From NCBI GenBank assembly GCA_009778295.1, contig WRKB01000242.1, positions 1-6,525 on the forward strand: 6,525 bases of DNA. The letters are read 5' to 3'. Below are positions 1 to 5,618 of this stretch, piece by piece. Position numbers and translations under genes: made by a program. The number at the start of each line of letters is the position of its first letter. Position 1 is the first letter of the stretch. The notes under the pieces are model-generated. The model made no database searches and was not told the origin of the DNA. It saw only the letters and a program-made list of their open reading frames with translations. This stretch comes from Betaproteobacteria bacterium (lineage in GTDB: Bacteria > Desulfobacterota > Desulfovibrionia > Desulfovibrionales > Desulfovibrionaceae).

Positions 1-251
1 CATACGAGCTTGTGGAAATGGCGGAGGCCGACCGTTGCTGCGGCTGCGGAGGGAGCTTTACCCTCTCTCATTATGAGCTTTCAAAAGAAATAGGACAGCG
101 CAAGCGTAACAATGTGGTCGACTCCGGCGCCCAGTTCGTTGCCACGGGCTGTCCCGCGTGTATGATGCAGTTGACCGATATGCTTGCACAAAATAAAGAT
201 GCCGTCGCAGTAAGGCATCCCGTGGAGCTGTACGCGGAAACATTGCCCTGA
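1..251 (+). CDS. C-terminal part of a CCG-domain Fe-S oxidoreductase subunit (GlcF/LldE-like), 5'-truncated
   Basis: Only the last 82 residues are inside the window; the frame is open from base 3 and ends at TGA 249-251. The visible part is the second half of a cysteine-rich CCG domain. A CysCysGly motif (RCCGCGGSF, codons at 33-59) is followed 36 residues later by CPAC (150-161), the CC-X(33-37)-CXXC arrangement that binds an Fe-S cluster or serves heterodisulfide reductase-like chemistry. The GTG at 12 is internal, because the reading frame continues upstream and the family needs several hundred more residues. The family includes GlcF of glycolate oxidase, LutA/LldE, and the Fe-S partner of D-lactate dehydrogenases. 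Because a complete LutA-like domain is fused to LutB downstream, I infer this is the electron-acceptor subunit of a neighbouring FAD-linked D-lactate or glycolate dehydrogenase lying upstream. It is cytoplasmic or membrane-associated; there is no export signal in the visible part. The family is secure; the substrate is inference. Confidence 0.85.
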   Translation, partial: YELVEMAEADRCCGCGGSFTLSHYELSKEIGQRKRNNVVDSGAQFVATGCPACMMQLTDMLAQNKDAVAVRHPVELYAETLP

Positions 252-270
252 TGGTCGCAAGGAGAATGCT

Positions 271-903
271 ATGACTGAATCAACACAGCCTCTCGTGGAT
301 GCCTTTAAAGAAAAAGCCGCGCTCGTAGCCGCCCAGGTGAGCGAGGCCGCTGATTTGAAAGAGGCCTTGCACCGTGTGGTACAGATTTGCGAAGAAAAAG
401 CTCCCTGTGAACTGCTCGCTCCGGAGCCCGGCACGAAAAGTGGGCCATTGAGCGAAAACAAATTGCCGACCCGGGCGCAGCGCATTATCGCCGCGCCCGG
501 TTTGAGCGCCGAAGATTTCGCCGTACTGGAAAAGGCATGCGAAGCCAAAGGCTTTCTCTGTATCCGCGGAGGACTTCGTAACTATCTGGCCGGCTTTGAC
601 GTGGGGCTTGCCTGGGCTGATTTTGCAGTGGCTGCCAGCGGCACCTGCGCTGTTCCCACCACAGATGAAGAGGTGCGCCTGGCAACCATGATCTGCGAAA
701 GCAGCGTATTGTTGTTGCGCAAATCGGCCATCAAGCCGGATCTGGCGAGTATCGCCCAAAGGCTGCGCGAGATGCAGACTACGGATAATCCCGAATACAC
801 CACCTTCATCACCGGTCCCAGCCGCACGGCTGATATTGAACGAGTGCTTGCCATCGGTGTGCATGGCCCCCTTGAATTACATGTCATCCTGCTGGAGGGA
901 TAG
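271..903 (+). CDS. lutC: LutC/LldG-type LUD-domain protein of L-lactate oxidation
   Basis: This 210-residue protein is a LUD-domain subunit of the LutABC (LldEFG) L-lactate dehydrogenase system, which oxidises lactate to pyruvate in the cytoplasm. Visible signatures are GLAWADF (residues 112-118) followed by AASGT, TGPSRTADIE (181-190) and GVHGP followed by LELHVILLEG at the C-terminus (196-210); the last two are hallmarks of LutC. It is slightly shorter than the 230-240 residues usual for LutC, with a short N-terminal helical region (residues 1-50). It has no cysteine cluster, as expected, since Fe-S centres are carried by LutA and LutB. The start is supported by AAGGAG at 259-264, six bases before ATG. 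It lies 19 bases after the Fe-S subunit and 2 bases before the LutB-LutA fusion, so co-translation with that partner is likely. The precise chemical role of LutC is not settled in the family. Confidence 0.93.
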   Translation: MTESTQPLVDAFKEKAALVAAQVSEAADLKEALHRVVQICEEKAPCELLAPEPGTKSGPLSENKLPTRAQRIIAAPGLSAEDFAVLEKACEAKGFLCIRGGLRNYLAGFDVGLAWADFAVAASGTCAVPTTDEEVRLATMICESSVLLLRKSAIKPDLASIAQRLREMQTTDNPEYTTFITGPSRTADIERVLAIGVHGPLELHVILLEG

Positions 904-905
904 TC

Positions 906-3053
906 ATGCACAATGCGCCTAAAAACCTCTCTTCCTACCACAAGGCGTTGCATGAGAGTTTGGAAAACGCCTTTTTGCGCAAGGCTCTGGATAAATTTGC
1001 CGTAGATTACCGCGCCAGCCGCGCCAATATTTTCAAGGATGTGCCGGAACGTGAGCTTATCGCCCAAATAGCCGCAGCCAAGGATCGTTCCTGCAAGCGC
1101 ATGGACGAGCTGTTCCAGCAGTTTAAAAAAGAGGCCGAGAAACGTGGCGCCAAGGTACACTTTGCTCAAACGGCTGCCGAAGCCAACGAGATTATCGCCC
1201 GGATCGCACAAGAGAATAAGGTCAAAAAAATTATCAAATCCAAATCAATGACGGCGGAAGAAACACTGCTCAATCACCGTCTGGAGCAGGACGGTCTGGA
1301 CGTCACGGAAACGGATCTCGGCGAATGGATTATCCAGATCAGGAATGAGCCGCCTTCACACATGGTCATGCCCGCCATCCATTTGTCCCGCGATGAGGTG
1401 GCGGAGGATTTTTCCCGGGCCACGAAGGAAAAGCACGGCAATGACATCGGAAAGCTGGTCAAGGTGGCCCGTCGCGAATTGCGCCGCAAGTTCATCGAAG
1501 CCGACATGGGCATTTCCGGAGCGAATTTTGCGATTGCCGAGACAGGCACCATCGCCATCGTCACCAACGAAGGCAATGGCCGCCTTGTAAGCACTCTCCC
1601 CAAGGTGCATGTGGCGCTTATCGGCATCGACAAACTCACCCCAACTCTGGAAGAAGCGCTTACTGCCCTGCTGGTGCTGCCACGCAACGCCACATCGCAG
1701 CGCCTGACCTCCTACGTCACCTGGATCGGCGGCGCTACCGCAGTTACCGGCGCCGAGGACGGCAAAAAAGAAGTGCATTTTGTCTTTCTGGACAACGGTC
1801 GATCCGGCTTGGCCAAAGATCCGCTTTTTTCCCAGGTTCTTCGGTGTGTGCGCTGCGGAGCCTGTGCAAATGTCTGTCCGGTCTACCGTTTGGTCGGCGG
1901 GCATAAAATGGGCTATATCTATATCGGCGCCATCGGCATCATTTTGAGCTATTTCTTCTTTGGACGCGACAAGGCCCGGGTACTCGCCCAGAACTGTGTA
2001 GGTTGCGGGGCCTGTTCGGATATCTGCGCAGGTGGTATTGATCTGCCGCGCCTGATCTGTGAAATCCGCGCCCGGCTGAATGACGAGGAGGGCGTATCGA
2101 CGGAAATCAGTCTGCTTTCCTCGGTGATGAAGAGCCGCACACTTTTCCATACCCTGCTCAAGTTCGCCAAGTTCGCGCAGCGTCCGTTGACGGGCGGCAC
2201 GCCTTTCATCCGCCATCTTCCGCAAATGTTTTCGGGCGAACACGGCTTCAAGGCGCTGCCGGCCCTTGCCCCCGCTTCCTTCCGCGAAAGGTGGGAAACG
2301 ATACGTCCCAACGTACCCAACCCGCAACGTCGCGTGGCGCTTTTCGCGGGCTGTGCACAGGATTTTATCTATCCTGAGCAGTTGGTGGCCGCCGTCAGGT
2401 TGCTTGCCGCCCACAACGTGGACGTGGATTTTCCCCTGGAGCAAAGCTGTTGCGGTTTGCCGCTGGAAGCTATGGGCCAGCGCGCGGTAGCGGCGGATCT
2501 TGCCCGCCAGAATGCAAAGGCGTTTGACAGCGTCCGCTACGATGCGATCCTCACTCTTTGCGCTTCCTGCGCTTCACATATCAGACACGCCTACCCGAGC
2601 ATTCTGGGCACGGACAGCGACGCTTTCAGAGCGCGTTCTTTTTCCGAAAAGACTACGGACTTCAGTTCCTTCGTGCATGATGTGCTCGGGCTTGACGCCG
2701 GACATTTTGTCAACAAGGGGCAGAAGGTCTGCTACCACGCATCCTGCCATCTGTGCCGCGGACTTGGCGTCAGGGATGCGCCGCGCGCGCTCATTCGGGC
2801 CAGCGCGGAATATGTTCCGGCAGCGGAAGAAGAACTGTGCTGCGGTTTTGGCGGCAGCTATTCCGTAAAGTTTCCGGAAATCTCCGCCCAACTGCTTGAC
2901 AAAAAACTGGAACACTATGCCGCCGCCGGAGCTTCCCGCCTGGTGGTGGACTGCCCGGGTTGCGTTATGCAGCTACGCGGCGGCGCAACAAAGAAAGGCA
3001 TGACCCTGACGGTTACCCACCTTGCGGAACTACTTGCGGAAAATATCAAATAG
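906..3053 (+). CDS. lutB: LutB-LutA fusion: LUD domain, two 4Fe-4S motifs and two CCG domains; L-lactate oxidation
   Basis: This 715-residue protein combines two subunits that are separate in Bacillus and E. coli (LutB about 475 residues, LutA about 240). Residues about 65-300 are the LUD domain, with FAIAETGTI near 208-216. Two ferredoxin-like motifs follow: C314-X2-C317-X2-C320-X3-C324-Pro and C364-X2-C367-X2-C370-X3-C374. After a linker, the LutA-like part begins near residue 475 with two CCG domains: C483, C515-C516, C552-X2-C555, then C614, C645-C646, C683-X2-C686. It would accept electrons from lactate with LutC and relay them through several Fe-S centres. There is no signal peptide; residues 333-351 are fairly hydrophobic, but in LutB this stretch is a conserved part of the Fe-S region. 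GGAGGG at 894-899 precedes ATG 906 by six bases, overlapping the end of lutC. The gene ends in tandem in-frame stops, TAG TGA. One oddity is that the last cysteine of the second motif is followed by Ala-Gly-Gly rather than the usual Pro-Val. Family assignment is firm; L-lactate specificity is inferred from homology and context. Confidence 0.93.
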   Translation: MHNAPKNLSSYHKALHESLENAFLRKALDKFAVDYRASRANIFKDVPERELIAQIAAAKDRSCKRMDELFQQFKKEAEKRGAKVHFAQTAAEANEIIARIAQENKVKKIIKSKSMTAEETLLNHRLEQDGLDVTETDLGEWIIQIRNEPPSHMVMPAIHLSRDEVAEDFSRATKEKHGNDIGKLVKVARRELRRKFIEADMGISGANFAIAETGTIAIVTNEGNGRLVSTLPKVHVALIGIDKLTPTLEEALTALLVLPRNATSQRLTSYVTWIGGATAVTGAEDGKKEVHFVFLDNGRSGLAKDPLFSQVLRCVRCGACANVCPVYRLVGGHKMGYIYIGAIGIILSYFFFGRDKARVLAQNCVGCGACSDICAGGIDLPRLICEIRARLNDEEGVSTEISLLSSVMKSRTLFHTLLKFAKFAQRPLTGGTPFIRHLPQMFSGEHGFKALPALAPASFRERWETIRPNVPNPQRRVALFAGCAQDFIYPEQLVAAVRLLAAHNVDVDFPLEQSCCGLPLEAMGQRAVAADLARQNAKAFDSVRYDAILTLCASCASHIRHAYPSILGTDSDAFRARSFSEKTTDFSSFVHDVLGLDAGHFVNKGQKVCYHASCHLCRGLGVRDAPRALIRASAEYVPAAEEELCCGFGGSYSVKFPEISAQLLDKKLEHYAAAGASRLVVDCPGCVMQLRGGATKKGMTLTVTHLAELLAENIK

Positions 3054-3105
3054 TGAAAAAACCTGCGAAGTCAGACTGCGGCATTCACCCAAAACTCAAC
3101 ATCTC

Positions 3106-3111
3106 AAGGAG
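3106..3111 (+). promoter_or_regulatory. Ribosome binding site that fixes the permease start
   Basis: AAGGAG lies six bases before ATG 3118. The reading frame is open further upstream, to an ATG-type start at 3022, but that would overlap the end of the LutB-LutA gene by 32 bases and add 32 polar residues absent from LctP proteins. The strong site therefore decides for 3118. Confidence 0.85.
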
Positions 3112-3117
3112 CGCATC

Positions 3118-4791
3118 ATGGAGAAATGGACACAAGTCTACGACCCGCTGAGAACCCTGGCATCGGGTATGCCGGAGTATCTTCTTTCCGCGCTGGTTGC
3201 CGGTATCCCCTTGTATCTTCTGTTCTACATGCTGGCATTCAAACGTACTGCAGGACACAAGGCCGCGCTGGTGGGCACCGCGTCAGCCGTGCTGCTGTCC
3301 ATCGCCGTCTGGCGCATGCCGGCGTCCCTGGCAATCAGCGCCACGGCAAACGGCATTCTCTTCGGCCTTTTTCCCATCGTCTGGATAGTCGTCACTGCGG
3401 TATGGCTGTACAACATGACGGTGGAGTCCGGAGAATTCGAGATCATCAAGGAATCCCTGGCCGCCTTGACCGACGATCGCCGTTTGCAGGCTATTTTTAT
3501 AGCCTTCGCCTTCGGCGCGTTCATTGAAGGCACGGCCGGCTTCGGAACGCCCGTGGCCATCACCGCCGCCATGCTGGCAGGTCTCGGTTTTAATCCCCTC
3601 TATGCGGCGGGCATATGCCTTATCGCCAACACCGCGCCCGTGGCTTTTGGCGCCATAGGCGTACCCATTATCGTCGCGGCGAGCACCTCCGGCCTGGATG
3701 TGAACCATATCAGCGCCATCACGGGACGTCAGCTGCCCCTCCTTTCCGTCATCGTGCCTTTCTGGGTGTGCGTGACCATGTGCGGATTCAAGCACACGAT
3801 GGAAGTTATACCCGCCCTGCTGACCGCAGGCCTTTGTTTTGCCGTCTCGCAGTTTGCCTTCTCCAACTTCCATGGTCCCTATCTGCCGGATATCATGGCC
3901 GCCATTATCACCATTGCCGGCATGGTGGTGCTGCTGCGCTTCTGGAAGCCCAAAAACAGCTGGCGTTTTCCGGACGAACCGCCCAGCAAGCAGAATATCG
4001 CCTTCACCCACAGCGCGGGGGAAGTGCTGCGCTCCTGGTGTCCTTACATCATTCTGGCCATAATGGTCTTCGTCTGGGGATTGGCAAGTTTCAAAAACTT
4101 TATAAAACCCTTTGATGGCTTCGCGTTTCACTGGCCGATCCTGAACGGTCTTGTGGCAAAGACCGCTCCCATAGTGAAGGCTGATGTTGTCGGCACCGAC
4201 AAGGCCATTTACGGCGCCATGTTCAGCTTCAACTTCATATCCGCCGGCGGCAGCGCCATTCTCGTTTCCGGCCTCCTTGCCTCCTTTGTCATGCCCAACT
4301 ACGGTCTTGGCAAGGCGCTCGCCTGCTTCTTCCGTACCTGTCACCAGTTGCGCTTCCCTGTTTTGACCATCGCCACTATTCTTGGCCTGGCCTATATCAT
4401 GAACTACTCGGGCATGAGCGCCACGCTCGGCCTGGCATTTACCAAGACGGGCGCGCTCTTCCCCTTCTTTGCGCCCATCCTCGGCTGGCTCGGCGTGTTC
4501 CTGACCGGTTCCGACACCTCTTCCAACGCCCTGTTCAGCGGCTTGCAACGCACAACGGCTGAAGCTGTGGGAGTGGACCCGCACCTGACCGTAGCCGCCA
4601 ACTCCTCAGGCGGCGTGACCGGCAAGATGATTTCGCCGCAGTCCATCTCAGTGGCAACTGCCGCAACCGGCCTGGTCGGGAAGGAAGGCAACCTGTTCCG
4701 CTTCACCCTGTGGCACTCAGTAGCCATGCTGTTCGTCCTTTGCGTATTGACCTACCTGCAGGCCTATGTGCTGAAGTGGATGCTGCCCTAG
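3118..4791 (+). CDS. lctP: LctP-family L-lactate permease
   Basis: This 557-residue inner-membrane protein imports lactate (and probably glycolate) by proton symport, the known role of the LctP/LldP family. The size fits the family (about 550 residues). It is strongly hydrophobic throughout, with an estimated 12-14 membrane segments; clear early ones are near residues 20-41, 49-65 and 79-100. Recognisable family blocks are FGAFIEGTAGFGTPVAI (132-148), TGSDTSSNALFSGLQ (463-477) and NSSGGVTGKMISPQS (495-509). A polar loop lies near 280-305. The start at ATG 3118 is preceded by AAGGAG. The 64-base gap to the upstream gene shows no convincing promoter or terminator, so transcription from the lut genes probably continues into it, coupling uptake with oxidation. 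It is followed by hairpins that probably end the transcript. A long open frame on the opposite strand (3283-4584) is a codon-bias shadow. Confidence 0.95.
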   Translation: MEKWTQVYDPLRTLASGMPEYLLSALVAGIPLYLLFYMLAFKRTAGHKAALVGTASAVLLSIAVWRMPASLAISATANGILFGLFPIVWIVVTAVWLYNMTVESGEFEIIKESLAALTDDRRLQAIFIAFAFGAFIEGTAGFGTPVAITAAMLAGLGFNPLYAAGICLIANTAPVAFGAIGVPIIVAASTSGLDVNHISAITGRQLPLLSVIVPFWVCVTMCGFKHTMEVIPALLTAGLCFAVSQFAFSNFHGPYLPDIMAAIITIAGMVVLLRFWKPKNSWRFPDEPPSKQNIAFTHSAGEVLRSWCPYIILAIMVFVWGLASFKNFIKPFDGFAFHWPILNGLVAKTAPIVKADVVGTDKAIYGAMFSFNFISAGGSAILVSGLLASFVMPNYGLGKALACFFRTCHQLRFPVLTIATILGLAYIMNYSGMSATLGLAFTKTGALFPFFAPILGWLGVFLTGSDTSSNALFSGLQRTTAEAVGVDPHLTVAANSSGGVTGKMISPQSISVATAATGLVGKEGNLFRFTLWHSVAMLFVLCVLTYLQAYVLKWMLP

Positions 4792-4810
4792 GGCCGCCCC
4801 TTCTGAAAAG

Positions 4811-4830
4811 GCGCTGTTGACAGACAGCGT
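4811..4830 (+). repeat. Short inverted repeat (first of two tandem hairpins)
   Basis: CGCTGT (4812-4817) pairs with ACAGCG (4824-4829) around a six-base loop, with a possible extra G-U pair at 4811/4830. It has no following T tract, so alone it would not terminate transcription. It sits four bases before the larger palindrome at 4834-4878 and could stabilise the 3' end of the permease mRNA. A TTGACA hexamer (4817-4822) overlaps its loop. Confidence 0.5.
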
Positions 4831-4833
4831 GAT

Positions 4834-4880
4834 AACGTGTGAAGCTCGTAGCGGAAAACGCTTCGGGCTTCACACGTTTT
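4834..4880 (+). terminator. Probable rho-independent terminator after the lactate unit
   Basis: AACGTGTGAAGC (4834-4845) is perfectly complementary to GCTTCACACGTT (4867-4878). The 21-base loop contains a nested stem, AGCG (4850-4853) with CGCT (4859-4862) around GAAAA. The long stem runs into TTTT (4877-4880), then a T-rich stretch (ATTTATGTGAATTTTT, 4884-4899). The T tract is broken by CGG, so efficiency is uncertain. The loop is larger than typical, but the nested stem makes the fold compact. The position, 43 bases after the permease stop, fits the end of the operon. Confidence 0.7.
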
Positions 4881-4916
4881 CGGATTTATGTGAATTTTTC
4901 ATGCCTGCCGAACACG

Positions 4917-5588
4917 ATGAAACAACGCGTATTGCTTTTCATCCTTTGTCTGCTCGCCTGTATCGCCCTGCTTGATGCGTGCGTCACTAACCAGGCGCCC
5001 TGGCAGATGCTTCAAGGGACGCCGACGCATGGATTGCCCACATATGCCGCGCAGCTGCGGACAAGCGATATTCATAATGGTACGGAGCTGGGCACAGGCG
5101 TCCTTTTTGTTTCACACGGGAAATTACGCTACGAAATGCAGGGGGCCGGACCGCTCGAACAAATGGTTCTCCTTGCCCGGCTGGATGCCGGGCAGGCCTG
5201 GCTCGTTAATCCGGCTAACAACAGCTGCATTGAAGGCAGCTTTACGCCGCAGCGCTGGATGGATATCGGGTATCTGCTGGGGGCTTTTCCCAAGGTCGCG
5301 CATCCCCGGGTCATCAATGACAAGGAAGAACTGCTGGGCAGGGAGACGCTTTCCGGGTACACGGTCAAGAAGCTCCGCCGGACAGGCAGAAAAATTCTGT
5401 TTGGCGAAGAAAAGGACTTCACCGAGTTTTTCTGGCTGGCTGAAGAGTCATGCATTCCCTTGCGTCATGAAGACGACATGATCAGATCCGAGTTGACGGA
5501 TATCCACAAGAAAGCAATCGCCGACTCCCTCTTCACGCTTCCTGCTGAATGCCGTAAGGTCTCTTCTTTTGCCGAGTTGTTGCAATAA
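4917..5588 (+). CDS. Predicted small lipoprotein of unassigned function, weakly LolA/DUF4412-like
   Basis: The product has 223 residues from ATG 4917. It begins MKQR followed by a hydrophobic core (residues 5-19) and LLDAC (18-22), a plausible lipobox with Cys22 as the lipid-modified residue; Asp at -2 is atypical. A shorter signal ending at Cys15 (CLLAC) is an alternative. The mature part reads as beta-rich: a GVLFVSHGKLRYEMQ segment (61-75), then a hydrophobic strand with Gln-Ala-Trp-Leu-Val-Asn-Pro, resembling LolA/DUF4412-type folds that bind hydrophobic ligands; this is an impression from the pattern, not a family match. The frame extends upstream to a GTG at 4839, but that lies inside the terminator stem and would bury the signal peptide, so 4917 is preferred even though no good Shine-Dalgarno is visible. 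It is 30 bases upstream of the putative channel gene, suggesting one transcript and perhaps a shared envelope role. Confidence 0.75.
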   Translation: MKQRVLLFILCLLACIALLDACVTNQAPWQMLQGTPTHGLPTYAAQLRTSDIHNGTELGTGVLFVSHGKLRYEMQGAGPLEQMVLLARLDAGQAWLVNPANNSCIEGSFTPQRWMDIGYLLGAFPKVAHPRVINDKEELLGRETLSGYTVKKLRRTGRKILFGEEKDFTEFFWLAEESCIPLRHEDDMIRSELTDIHKKAIADSLFTLPAECRKVSSFAELLQ

Positions 5589-5618
5589 CCCGCTTCAAGC
5601 ATATTCTCCGAGGTCGCC

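Noticed and set aside
1356..2444. 362-codon open frame on the minus strand opposite the LutB-LutA gene
   Set aside because: It overlaps conserved cysteine motifs of the forward protein and its own translation shows no recognisable domain.
3021..3041. Two copies of CTTGCGGAA near the end of the fusion gene
   Set aside because: They encode the repeated Leu-Ala-Glu-Leu-Leu-Ala-Glu of the C-terminal helix; a coding coincidence is enough.
3022..3117. Longer permease start at 3022
   Set aside because: It would overlap the upstream gene, adds a polar 32-residue extension not seen in LctP, and ignores the AAGGAG site before ATG 3118.
3054..3117. Possible regulatory site or promoter between the fusion gene and lctP
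   Set aside because: Only a weak 4+1+4 dyad (AGTC-A-GACT) and no -10/-35 pair were found; nothing specific can be supported.
3283..4584. 433-codon open frame on the minus strand opposite the permease
   Set aside because: It lies wholly inside a well-recognised LctP gene, its translation is Gly/His/Glu-rich with no family features, and it is explained by codon bias in the forward gene.
4817..4845. Sigma-70-type promoter using TTGACA at 4817-4822
   Set aside because: The -35 hexamer is perfect, but bases at 16-18 spacing (around 4839-4846) do not resemble TATAAT, so I do not call a promoter.
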